Assembly (NCBI GenBank): GCA_021810625.1
Contig: JAJZIJ010000003.1
Coordinates: 1-64,000 of the forward strand
DNA length: 64,000 nucleotides
Direction: 5' to 3'
Origin: Acidobacteriota bacterium
Lineage (GTDB): Bacteria; Acidobacteriota; Terriglobia; Terriglobales; Acidobacteriaceae
In this document: positions 55,917 through 64,000 of the stretch, piece after piece
Layout of the letters: each line of letters begins with the position of its first letter
Numbering within the stretch: position 1 is the first letter of the stretch
Notes under the pieces: model-generated
The model's database searches: none
Told to the model about the DNA's origin: nothing
Seen by the model: only the letters and a program-made list of their open reading frames with translations
Translations under genes and position numbers: made by a program

Positions 55917-58769
55917 TCAGGATTCTTCCTCTGCGTCTTCCCCTGTGTCTTCGTCGTTCCCATCCTCTGGAGCAATCTCGGTCTCCTTGACGCGACAGAA
56001 AATTCCCTGCGCGCAGTAGGTGCAGGTTACTCCAGGAATTTTAGGATCGACGGAAGCATCTCCGGCGCGGAAATGATCGGCAAGCTGTGTAAGCGTGTGA
56101 TCCCACTGTTCGACCCTGGACAGAAGTTCTTCTTCTGTCTCCAGGATCGGCGCGCGGGGTTTTCGATTCTTTGGGTCTGCGGTCGAAAATGTTTGCGACA
56201 AAGAATGGATGATTTTGAAGCCAAGCTGTTTGGCCTGGAGACTGACAAAAGCTACTCCGCGCAAAGATACATTGGGCGCGAGGGTGTCGCGCATCAGCAC
56301 CGCATAGGCGGGAAGCTGCGGTTCATCGGGGCGTTCGCCATCGCAGGCAGAGGCATGGATTGCGCCTGTCTTGTAATCCATCAGCGCAAGACCATTGCCT
56401 ACTTTGTCGATTCGGTCGATGCGGCAATCAAACTGCACGCCTCCGATGGAAGCATCCGAAATGCTTTTCTCGCAGGCATCCACGGAAAAATCAGGACGCT
56501 GCTCTTCCACTTGCAGCCACGCAAGCAAGCGCTCGCAAAGCCGTTCTGCCTCCGTGGCGAGCAGTTCTTTTTCCAGTGGGCTATGCGCGGGGAACTTGCT
56601 CAGCGCCTGCCGGATGCGCGAATCGAGAAGGTCGCGGCGTTGTTCTGTCGAAAGCGCGCGCAAGGCTGATTGGGTTTTTACTTGCGTCCAGAAATCGCGC
56701 AGCACCTCATGCGCGACGTTGCCCTGTGCCACGGGGGGGAAGCCGCTGGAAGGCTCCTCGATCGCGGCGGCTCCAAGGCGCAACTCCGCAAATGCCTGAA
56801 ACGGGCACGCTGCTTGTTGTTTCAGAAAACGGATACCCCGCCGCACCTTGATGTTTGCGAGCGGAACCGACAACTCACTGTCCACGACAAGCGTCTCGTT
56901 CGTTGCGCGCGATTCTGCGCCACGCGCGATTTCCGGGAGCCATTGCTGCGCCTTGGCGGGACGACTCTCAGGAAATAAATCCAGAATCACCGGAGAGATG
57001 CGAATATCCATCGTTGGCGCGTGGGCTGCGCCGGTGTCTTCCGCTTGATCCTCCATCGCAAAGCTGAACACGGCCTCTTTGCAGGAGGACAGAACGCGCC
57101 GGGTGACATGACATGCGTGGTCAGCATCCGCCTGCGCGTCGGCATAGGGCAGGGAAGCCTGCCGCTGCAATATCCAGGGAATCCACGGTTGAGCCTGACC
57201 GCGCGGCGGCCATGTGCTGGCGGATGCGTTCAAAAACCAGACCGCATCGAAGTTCATTCCAGCCGACTCCGCAATGCCCATGATTTGTACGGGAGCATCC
57301 TGCGTCTCCAGCGCGAAGAGCGCGCCGGATGCGGCGTTTTCAAGGGTATTCAGCATGGTGGTAAAGGAGACGGCATCTTCGACGGTATCCAAGGTCGAGA
57401 GTTCATCCAGCATCCGATTCCAGCGCTCCAGCAATTGAAACTCCGCGCTGGTTTGTGCCTGGAAGACCGTCCATTCCGCAGCGCGCAAGATGTGGTCGAT
57501 GATCTCGCGCCATTCCGAGTGCGCACGGCGTTTGCTTGCAGAAGCCGAGACAGAGAAGATGGCGGCATCCTTTGCGAGCGCGGCGACGCGGTACATGCTT
57601 TGCTGCAAGGGAGCAATTGCAGGCGCGCTGTTTTCCCGCAGACGACGCAGCAGCCAGGAGAACTCCGGTTCTCCGCCAAGGAGTTGCGGGTCTGCTCGGA
57701 GCGCGGCATCCAGACGCGCGCGCGCATCCTGCGATCCACCTCCCAGATGTGCTGCCACCAGCAAAAACGAGGCATCGTCAAAGGCGATGGGCTGGGTGAG
57801 CCAGCGCAGCAGCAGCAGCGCCGCGCGTACCTGCGGCAACGTGTCAAGAGGAACGCCCAGAGTGAATTCATACGGCAACCGCTGCGCAGGTGCGTGAACG
57901 TTGAGCGTGGACGGGGCCAGTACGCGGCGAAAGATGCGGTCGATTCCGTCGCGCAACTCTGGGATGGAAGGCGCGAACACGCCAATGCGTTCGCGGGGAT
58001 GGCGCTGAAGTCGTTTGCGAATCCAACAGGCCGCGGCGCGCAACTCTTCTTCCATCGTATCGGCTGTAATCAGGATAGGCTCTGCGTCAGCGGCCTGTTC
58101 TGGAGTCAGCCATAGAAAAGTATGCTCGCATCCCTGCTGTTGCAATTTTTGTAGCAGCATTTGCTGTTGCGGTGTGACGCGATCAAAGCCGACAAGAAGG
58201 AGTTCGCGGGGAAGGATCGGGCCTATTTGATCTGCACTGGCGGCCAGCGCATGTGCCAGCGCTGCGGGAGAAAGAATGCCACGCCGCTTGCATTGACGTT
58301 GAAAGGCGCGCAGCCATTGCAGAAAGGCGAGCGCATCTTTACCCTCGGCAGCTTGCTCCAGGCGCGAGGTCGAGATGCAGTATTCCTCAAGCAGATGGTA
58401 GGATTCCAGCGCCAGCGCAGCCAGCGAATCGGAGTGGAGCATTGGGCCAGCCTCTGGATTGTCTTCTGCGCGGAGAACGTTCTGCCACAAGAGACGCTCC
58501 TGCGCCACAGTCAAAAGCGCTTGCTGCGTTGCGCCGGAGACGCAAAGTACATCCCACATTTCGGCCAGCCACGCATCCCATGTAAGGATGCGCGGAGTGC
58601 GCCAGGCCGTTTTTTTATTTTGCTGCTGCCAAAGGTTGTGGTGGCTGTGCAGTGCGCGTGCCGCTCGCGAATTGCTGGTGATGACCAAGGGTGCATGTGT
58701 CGGATCAGCCAGGCGGGAAAAGAGTGCTTGCTCAGGTATCCGCTCGGAGATATGCGTGTTGCAGGGCAT
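55917..58769 (-). CDS. addB: AddB-like PD-(D/E)XK nuclease protein
   Basis: A 950-residue partner. An inactivated helicase-like part (ELLLVGFDRVTPQQQMLLQK, TLWLTPEQAADAEPI-like stretch, GIAESAGMNFDAVWFLNASA) precedes a nuclease with the active-site CRIDRIDKVGNGLALMDYKT. Cys residues that could form an iron-sulfur staple are AACPFQAFAELR and CTYCAQGIFC. It resembles the probable DNA repair protein family (TIGR03623-type). Another in-frame ATG is at 58796. It lies 10 bp before addA; the two are one operon. Confidence 0.82.
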   Translation of the reverse strand: MPCNTHISERIPEQALFSRLADPTHAPLVITSNSRAARALHSHHNLWQQQNKKTAWRTPRILTWDAWLAEMWDVLCVSGATQQALLTVAQERLLWQNVLRAEDNPEAGPMLHSDSLAALALESYHLLEEYCISTSRLEQAAEGKDALAFLQWLRAFQRQCKRRGILSPAALAHALAASADQIGPILPRELLLVGFDRVTPQQQMLLQKLQQQGCEHTFLWLTPEQAADAEPILITADTMEEELRAAACWIRKRLQRHPRERIGVFAPSIPELRDGIDRIFRRVLAPSTLNVHAPAQRLPYEFTLGVPLDTLPQVRAALLLLRWLTQPIAFDDASFLLVAAHLGGGSQDARARLDAALRADPQLLGGEPEFSWLLRRLRENSAPAIAPLQQSMYRVAALAKDAAIFSVSASASKRRAHSEWREIIDHILRAAEWTVFQAQTSAEFQLLERWNRMLDELSTLDTVEDAVSFTTMLNTLENAASGALFALETQDAPVQIMGIAESAGMNFDAVWFLNASASTWPPRGQAQPWIPWILQRQASLPYADAQADADHACHVTRRVLSSCKEAVFSFAMEDQAEDTGAAHAPTMDIRISPVILDLFPESRPAKAQQWLPEIARGAESRATNETLVVDSELSVPLANIKVRRGIRFLKQQAACPFQAFAELRLGAAAIEEPSSGFPPVAQGNVAHEVLRDFWTQVKTQSALRALSTEQRRDLLDSRIRQALSKFPAHSPLEKELLATEAERLCERLLAWLQVEEQRPDFSVDACEKSISDASIGGVQFDCRIDRIDKVGNGLALMDYKTGAIHASACDGERPDEPQLPAYAVLMRDTLAPNVSLRGVAFVSLQAKQLGFKIIHSLSQTFSTADPKNRKPRAPILETEEELLSRVEQWDHTLTQLADHFRAGDASVDPKIPGVTCTYCAQGIFCRVKETEIAPEDGNDEDTGEDAEEES

Positions 58770-58838
58770 GGAAACTTTATACGCGAACCGGCGCATGGAA
58801 ACGAACTCGCGTTCTGGGATGCCTGTTAAACTTGAACG

Positions 58839-59204
58839 ATGAGACGGGTTGCGGCTACGTTCCTGCTGTTGCTGACCGGCATTCTGCCGATGCAGCCGCT
58901 CCTGGCGCAGGCTGAAGCGCAGGCCAACATTCCCATCTGTTGCCGCGCGCATGGCGCGCATCATTGCATGATGATGCAGATGGTTCTTGGCATGGACGCG
59001 CCCAGCTCCTGGACGGCACAACCCTGTCCGTATGCGCGTCTGCATCATGCCGTGACCACAGCATCGGCGTTTTTACATGCTTCGGCTGGCAGCGCGGTCT
59101 ATCGCCCCGTTTCTATTCTGGATTTTTTTGCTGCGCGTCCAGCCCCGGATGCGCGGCATTCCTCGTTGCACGCTCCTCGCGGCCCACCTGCTTTCCTCCT
59201 GTAA
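58839..59204 (+). CDS. Small secreted His/Met/Cys-rich protein
   Basis: A 121-residue exported protein with a signal peptide (MRRVAATFLLLLTGILPMQP to about LLAQ). The mature start CCRAHGAHHCMMMQMVLGMD is strikingly dense in Cys, His and Met, and CPYARLHH follows. Such residues are typical copper ligands. The C-terminal half is Ala/Pro/His-rich. No named family is recognised. It precedes a TonB-dependent receptor and a CusF-SCO protein on the same strand, which supports a role in copper capture or sensing. Confidence 0.65.
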   Translation: MRRVAATFLLLLTGILPMQPLLAQAEAQANIPICCRAHGAHHCMMMQMVLGMDAPSSWTAQPCPYARLHHAVTTASAFLHASAGSAVYRPVSILDFFAARPAPDARHSSLHAPRGPPAFLL

Positions 59205-59312
59205 GCTCCCATCCATTTTTTGTTGCGCACTTTTCAGGTGTGACATGTCGGCTTGTGTGCGGATATGGAATCGGAATCATTGCTTGGCCGCAGATGTGGC
59301 GAGGAGGCAGTT

Positions 59313-61622
59313 TTGTGTACGTCATGTAGGGTTGTATTTTCCATCGTTCTGCTATTGCTGCTGTGCGTAAATCCGGCGCGGGCCACGGTGTTTGGAGAGG
59401 TGCAAGGGATCGTACACGACCCACAGCATCGGCCTATTCAAGATGCCACGGTTACGATTCATGCGGCCTACTCCGCATTTACGCAGACGGCCCATACCAA
59501 TCGGGACGGCTATTTTTCGCTGCTTGCGGTTCCACTCGGCAGTTACAAGATCACCATTCACACTCATGGGTTTGAGGTATTACAGCAAACAATCACCGTG
59601 TTCTCAGACAATTCTCCGATTCTTCATTTTCTCTTGCAGGTGGGCAGCGTGCAGCAGTCGGTGAAAGTAACATCCCAGACGACGGTGGCCAATGTTGATT
59701 CCGTGACACCTACAACCTTGGTCAATCGAATGGATATTGCGCGAACGCCAGGAGCGGATCGAACCGACAGCATGGCGATGATTACGGAGTATGTTCCCGG
59801 AGCGTACATGGTGCATGACATGCTGCATGTGCGTGGTGGGCATCAGGTGAGTTGGGAGATTGATGGCGTGGAGATACCCAACACGAATATCGCGAGCAAC
59901 CTTGGCCCACAGATTGATCCGAAGGATATTGACTACTTAGAAGTTCAGCGTGGTAGTTACAACGCTGATGTGGGCGACCGCACCTACGGCGTGTTTGATG
60001 TTTCGCCGCGCACGGGGTTTGAGCGTGACGATCAAGCCGAGTTGATTACGAGCTTTGGCAACTATGACCAGACCAACGACCAGATCAACTTTGGCAGCCA
60101 CACAGAAAAATTTGCCTACTACGCCAGCGCGAATGGGAATCGAACGAATTACGGGCTGATGCCGCCCATTGCGAAGCCATATCACGACGCGGCGAATGGA
60201 TATGGGGGATTTTCATCCCTTGTATATAACCGCACGCCGAAGGATCAGTTTCGACTCGTGTCGCAATTGCGCGCGGATTATTTTCAGATTCCCTATGATC
60301 CCAACCCGAATGATTACGAGAATCAGCAATACAACTCCAGCGGGCTGCGCGATGGGCAGCATGAAGTGGATGGATTCTCGGCGTTCTCCTGGGTGCATAC
60401 CTTCAATTCCACGACATTTCTACAGGTGTCGCCGTACTACCACTACAACAGCGCAAACTACGAGCCGAGCGCAACGGATTTTCCTGTCGCCACAACGTCG
60501 GATCGCGCCTCGAACTATGCAGGATTGCAGGCATCTCTTACCACGCAGATTGCAAGCCATACCCTGGAGGCAGGGTTCTATTCCTTTGGGCAGCACGACA
60601 GCGATGTCTTCGGAGCGGTCTTTAACAACGGAAGCTATCAAAATTTTCTTCTCCACACTGGAGCTGCGGGAGGATTGACCGAAGAATATATTTCCGACAA
60701 CTACAAAGTGACGCGATGGCTGACGGCGATTGCCGGATTTCGTTCTTCTCAATTTGTAGCCAGCTTTACCGAAATTGAAAACGATCCTCGCTTCGGAATT
60801 GCCGCGCAGGTGCCAAAAATTAACTGGGTCTTCCGAGCTTTTTATGGACGCTATTATCAACCGCCTCCGCTGGTGAGCGTATCTGGCCCACTCATTGGAT
60901 ATGCCAACAGCACCAACACGGCGTTTCTCCCCTTGCATGGGGAGAGGGATGAGGAGCATCAGTTTGGCGTGCAGATTCCTTTGCATGGATGGCTGCTGGA
61001 CGCGGATAACTTCGAGACACGCGCAAACAATTTTCTCGATCACTCGAATGTAGGCGAGTCCAACATTTTCTTTCCGATCACCTTTGACGGAGCATTGATC
61101 CAGGGATGGGAACTGACGATTCATTCGCCAACCTTGTGGCGATTTGGCCAGGCGCATCTGGCCTACTCCAACCAGCTTGCGGAGGAGCGAGGCGCGATTA
61201 CCGGCGGACTCGTTTGCTATCCTTTCACCGCTCCGCAATGCAATGCAGGTTTCAACTACATACCGCTCGATCACGACCAGAGGAACACGCTCAATGTTGG
61301 CTTTGATGCCTCGCTTCCCGCGCAGTTTTACGCTTCGACCAATCTCTACTATGGATCAGGTTTCTACAATGGCGATCCGAATGCGGAGTATCCGGGGGAG
61401 TATCTTCCGCACGACACCAGCCTTAATTTTTCGGCGGGAAAGACATTTCGCAAGAACACTACCATTTCCGTGGATGCGACCAATGTAACCAACCATCGCG
61501 TCCTGCTGGATAACAGCCTGACTTTTGGCGGATTTCACTACAACGCTCCATTTGAAATCTATGGGGAAGTTCGCTATCGCTTCCACTACGATAGGCTGTT
61601 CCATAGGGGAGGTAAGTCGTGA
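59313..61622 (+). CDS. TonB-dependent receptor with carboxypeptidase-regulatory-like domain
   Basis: A 769-residue outer-membrane receptor. A signal peptide (VVFSIVLLLLLCVNPARA) is followed by a carboxypeptidase-regulatory-like beta-sandwich (about 25-105, VQGIVHDPQHRPIQDATVTI), a plug domain (about 120-230, LHVRGGHQVSWEIDGVEIPN) and a barrel ending in VRYRFHYDRL. The TTG at 59313 has AGGAGG 5 bases before it; an ATG at 59265 is the alternative (785 residues). The stop overlaps the SCO gene start, so the two are coupled. The neighbours suggest a copper-complex substrate, which is inference. Confidence 0.88.
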   Translation: MCTSCRVVFSIVLLLLLCVNPARATVFGEVQGIVHDPQHRPIQDATVTIHAAYSAFTQTAHTNRDGYFSLLAVPLGSYKITIHTHGFEVLQQTITVFSDNSPILHFLLQVGSVQQSVKVTSQTTVANVDSVTPTTLVNRMDIARTPGADRTDSMAMITEYVPGAYMVHDMLHVRGGHQVSWEIDGVEIPNTNIASNLGPQIDPKDIDYLEVQRGSYNADVGDRTYGVFDVSPRTGFERDDQAELITSFGNYDQTNDQINFGSHTEKFAYYASANGNRTNYGLMPPIAKPYHDAANGYGGFSSLVYNRTPKDQFRLVSQLRADYFQIPYDPNPNDYENQQYNSSGLRDGQHEVDGFSAFSWVHTFNSTTFLQVSPYYHYNSANYEPSATDFPVATTSDRASNYAGLQASLTTQIASHTLEAGFYSFGQHDSDVFGAVFNNGSYQNFLLHTGAAGGLTEEYISDNYKVTRWLTAIAGFRSSQFVASFTEIENDPRFGIAAQVPKINWVFRAFYGRYYQPPPLVSVSGPLIGYANSTNTAFLPLHGERDEEHQFGVQIPLHGWLLDADNFETRANNFLDHSNVGESNIFFPITFDGALIQGWELTIHSPTLWRFGQAHLAYSNQLAEERGAITGGLVCYPFTAPQCNAGFNYIPLDHDQRNTLNVGFDASLPAQFYASTNLYYGSGFYNGDPNAEYPGEYLPHDTSLNFSAGKTFRKNTTISVDATNVTNHRVLLDNSLTFGGFHYNAPFEIYGEVRYRFHYDRLFHRGGKS

Positions 61623-62560
61623 ACCAAGATGCAAACGCGATGAGGACTATTCTTTTCCCACTCATCCTGGTCGTTGCTGTGCTGTGTTGTGGCTGCGATC
61701 ATACATCTTTGCAGGAAAAATCTTCCCTAGCTGCCAACACTTCGTCTGGCAAAGTTTATGACCTGCGCGGTGTCATTGTTTCCGTCGATGCTGCCAACGG
61801 AAAGGTTCAATTAACGAATGAAAATATCCCCGGTTTCATGGAACCGATGACGATGACGTATTCGTTGGCCAATCCGATGGAGGTCTCCGAGTTACACGTC
61901 GGGGACAAGATTCGCGCGCAGCTTACAGTCAACGATGCCAGCGCGACGCTCAGTCAGATCGACATTTTGCAGCAGTCTCAATTGGACTACAAGCCCACCA
62001 CGCAATATCACACCCCACAAGCTGGCGATCCTGTTCCAGATTTTACTTTGATCAACCAGAGCGGACACCGCATCCATCTCGGTCAATATCGCGGCAAGGT
62101 ACTTCTGGTTACTTTCATCTACACGCGCTGCCCGTTGTCGGATTATTGTCCGCGCATGAGTCGCAACTTTGCCGCCGTGGACAAGATGCTGGCTGCAAAT
62201 CCCAGGCTCTACGCAAAGACGCATCTGCTCAGCATCAGCTTTGATCCCGGCTATGACACGCCTGCCGTGCTGCGTAGTTACGGCGAGGCCTACACAGGCC
62301 GCTTTACCCAGGAAAAATTTCAACACTGGGAATTTGCCGCGCCGAATCCGAAGGAGCTTGCAGCGCTATTGCAGTGGTTTGATGTGGGCCTTACGCCGGG
62401 GCCGGGGAAGACGCTGGCGCATTCGCTTTCCACCGTGGTGATTGGGCCGGATGGCAAGGTGCGCGCCTGGTATCCCACCAACGAATGGACACCGGAGCAG
62501 ATATTCCACGACACGCAACGCGCATCGCTGCCGATGACAGAAAAGGCGCAGCGCAAGTAG
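61619..62560 (+). CDS. CusF-like domain fused to SCO-type copper chaperone
   Basis: A 313-residue exported lipoprotein-like protein (signal up to LCCGC, Cys 26). Residues about 45-115 are a CusF-type copper-binding domain with IPGFMEPMTMTYSL. Residues about 135-300 are a SCO1/SenC thioredoxin-like domain with copper ligands C171 and C177 in TRCPLSDYCPRMS (CX5C rather than the usual CX3C) and H268 in LAHSLSTVVIGPDG. SCO proteins deliver copper to the CuA site of cytochrome oxidase. The GTG start has GGGAGG before it and overlaps the receptor stop. Confidence 0.88.
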   Translation: MNQDANAMRTILFPLILVVAVLCCGCDHTSLQEKSSLAANTSSGKVYDLRGVIVSVDAANGKVQLTNENIPGFMEPMTMTYSLANPMEVSELHVGDKIRAQLTVNDASATLSQIDILQQSQLDYKPTTQYHTPQAGDPVPDFTLINQSGHRIHLGQYRGKVLLVTFIYTRCPLSDYCPRMSRNFAAVDKMLAANPRLYAKTHLLSISFDPGYDTPAVLRSYGEAYTGRFTQEKFQHWEFAAPNPKELAALLQWFDVGLTPGPGKTLAHSLSTVVIGPDGKVRAWYPTNEWTPEQIFHDTQRASLPMTEKAQRK

Positions 62561-62646
62561 CGAACGATTAGGTAGAATATTTTTCTCCCGGACTCAATGG
62601 GACAGGCTATGCTGAAGGACAAGGGAACCATAGGAGAAGAAACATC

Positions 62647-63045
62647 ATGGCTAAAACAACAGTATTTTTTGCAGTCCTTCTGATCGTGCTGGGTGTTGCG
62701 GTCTTCATCGCGACGGGCAGCCATGTGCCAATGGCGCTGATCCCGGCATTCTTCGGTATTGTTCTTGGCGCGTTGGGGATGTTGGCCCGCACGGAAGACG
62801 GCAAGCGCCGGATGCTCTTCATGCACATTGCCGTCACCGTTGGTCTGCTCGGATTTCTCTTTCCGGGCATTCGCGCCGCAGGAGATGTTTGCAAGCTGCT
62901 GCAAAATCAAACCGTGCTGCGCCCCAGGGAAACATGGGAGGAGCTGGCCATGTCCGCGCTCTGCCTGATTTTTGTTTTGCTTTCGGTGCGTTCCTTCATT
63001 GTTGTGCGTCGCGCGCGCAAGGCGGAGGCTGCGGGCGGGCGATAA
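62647..63045 (+). CDS. Small integral membrane protein
   Basis: A 132-residue protein with four hydrophobic helices (TTVFFAVLLIVLGVAVFIAT, HVPMALIPAFFGIVLGALGM, FMHIAVTVGLLGFLFPGI, LAMSALCLIFVLLSVRSFIV) and short charged loops. The C-terminus RRARKAEAAGGR is basic. GGAGAAG is upstream. No family is recognised. It lies 86 bp after the SCO gene and could be in the same transcript. Confidence 0.7.
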   Translation: MAKTTVFFAVLLIVLGVAVFIATGSHVPMALIPAFFGIVLGALGMLARTEDGKRRMLFMHIAVTVGLLGFLFPGIRAAGDVCKLLQNQTVLRPRETWEELAMSALCLIFVLLSVRSFIVVRRARKAEAAGGR

Positions 63046-63051
63046 GAGGCG

Positions 63052-64000
63052 CTACAGTTTTTCTTTGTTCTCGATGCCCAACTGACCCAGCAGGAACGCA
63101 TAATCGAAGGCAATCTCCTTCAGATAATCGTATCGGCCAGAGGCTCCGCCGTGGCCCGCTGCCATGTTCGTATGCAGCAGGAGCAGGTTGGCATCCCGAT
63201 TGAGCGCGCGCAACTTTGCCACATATTTTGCCGGTTCCCAATACATCACCTGACTGTCATGCAGCGAGGTTTTCACCAGCATGGCCGGATATTTCTTCGC
63301 CTGCAAATTATCGTAGGGCGAGTAGGCCAGCATACATGCGAAGGCTGCCGGCTCGTTGGGATTGCCCCACTCCTCATATTCGGCAACGGTGAGCGGCAGG
63401 GATGCGTCGAGCATGGTGTTCATCACATCCACAAAGGGAACATGCGACAGCACCACGCGGAAGAGATCGGGGCGCTGATTGGCGACCGCGCCCATCAACA
63501 GGCCGCCCGCGCTGCCGCCTTCGATGGCGACTTTCCCCACAGCGCCGTACCCCTGCGCCAGTAGATGCTCCGTGGCCGCGATGAAATCTGAAAATGTATT
63601 TTGCTTGTGCATCATGCGTCCGGCATCGTGCCAGGGCTTGCCCATTTCTCCGCCGCCACGGATGTGCGCGTAGGCCAGCACGATCCCGCGATCCAGCAGA
63701 CTGAGGCGGTTGGAGCTAAATCCAATCGGCAGCGAATATCCATAAGAGCCGTAGCCGTACACGTACAGCGGATTCGCGCCGCGTTGAAAACGATCCACGC
63801 GGTAGACCAGCGAGATGGGAACCTGCGCGCCGTCGGCGGAGGTCGCAAAGATTCTCTCTGAGGCGTAGAGCGACCTGTCAAAGCCGCCGGGAATCTCCAT
63901 CTGTTTGAGCAGCGTGCTCGTTGCCGTGGCCACGTCATATTGATAGACCGAACTGGGCGTGATGAGCGACTGATAGTTGTAGCGATAGGTTTTTGCGTCA
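63052..64000 (-). CDS. ptrB: Oligopeptidase B / prolyl oligopeptidase, C-terminal part
   Basis: The C-terminal part of a S9A serine peptidase; the frame runs off the right edge and continues upstream of base 64000. The alpha/beta-hydrolase catalytic domain shows GYGSYGYSLPIGFSS, AHIRGGGEMGKPWHDAG, the nucleophile Ser in KVAIEGGSAGGLLMGAV, and the final His in AAGHGGASGRYDYLKE. Oligopeptidase B cleaves after basic residues in small peptides. The substrate-type call rests on the EMGKPWHDAG and the VDVMNTMLDASLPLTV region. It is convergent with the small membrane protein. Confidence 0.88.
   Translation of the reverse strand, partial: DAKTYRYNYQSLITPSSVYQYDVATATSTLLKQMEIPGGFDRSLYASERIFATSADGAQVPISLVYRVDRFQRGANPLYVYGYGSYGYSLPIGFSSNRLSLLDRGIVLAYAHIRGGGEMGKPWHDAGRMMHKQNTFSDFIAATEHLLAQGYGAVGKVAIEGGSAGGLLMGAVANQRPDLFRVVLSHVPFVDVMNTMLDASLPLTVAEYEEWGNPNEPAAFACMLAYSPYDNLQAKKYPAMLVKTSLHDSQVMYWEPAKYVAKLRALNRDANLLLLHTNMAAGHGGASGRYDYLKEIAFDYAFLLGQLGIENKEKL

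Overview
The window looks like a chromosomal segment of a motile member of the Acidobacteriota, most likely the Terriglobales. This is inferred from family content, not from a database search. The clues are two secreted von Willebrand-type proteins of the acidobacterial kind, a TonB-dependent receptor with an N-terminal carboxypeptidase-regulatory-like domain, a hopanoid/ceramide-type glycosyltransferase, a cytochrome b fused to c-type heme domains, and intergenic repeats built around GGCTTTAGCC-type palindromes. I see no rRNA, tRNA, CRISPR array, prophage or insertion sequence with a transposase.

Layout. 1-2.2 kb: the end of an LptF/LptG-like permease and an ABC exporter. 2.2-8.7 kb: a flagellar island (fliS, fliD and flagellin on the minus strand; flbD, motA and motB on the plus strand) with three sigma-28-type promoters readable in the sequence. 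8.7-10.5 kb: TPR protein, endonuclease III relative, RdgB. 10.6-14.1 kb: sdhCAB for succinate:quinone oxidoreductase. 14.4-19.1 kb: a respiratory operon of an outer-membrane-type heme protein, a Rieske protein and a cytochrome b carrying four c-type heme domains. 19.2-21.7 kb: small secreted and membrane proteins and RidA. 21.7-26.8 kb: rpmI-rplT, an FkbM-type methyltransferase, pheS-pheT. 27.0-31.0 kb: a coiled-coil protein, ZapA, a probable 6S RNA, lgt, an RluD-type pseudouridine synthase and a VWFA protein. 31.1-40.1 kb: ligA, membrane proteins, MogA/MoaB, TonB, miaA, fabF and acpP. 40.2-48.8 kb: RmuC, a zinc-ribbon protein, a lipoprotein, a response regulator, a MerR/HspR-like regulator, a glycosyltransferase, Dps, a second VWFA protein and a DedA-rhodanese fusion. 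48.9-52.3 kb: pstCAB-phoU. 52.3-58.8 kb: an AddAB-like helicase-nuclease pair. 58.8-62.6 kb: a likely copper cluster (small His/Met/Cys-rich secreted protein, TonB-dependent receptor, CusF-SCO fusion lipoprotein). The right edge cuts an oligopeptidase B.

How the parts fit. SdhCAB would feed electrons into the quinone pool, and the Rieske/cytochrome b-c operon would draw them out through its covalently attached heme c arm. The copper cluster could take up copper and deliver it to a terminal oxidase, with energy supplied by TonB proteins such as the one at 36.2 kb. The most distinctive features are the four-heme cytochrome b fusion with a recent internal duplication, the copper cluster, a sequence module shared by the flagellin and its capping protein, a short PheT lacking the usual tRNA-binding OB domain, and a family of MITE-like intergenic repeats.
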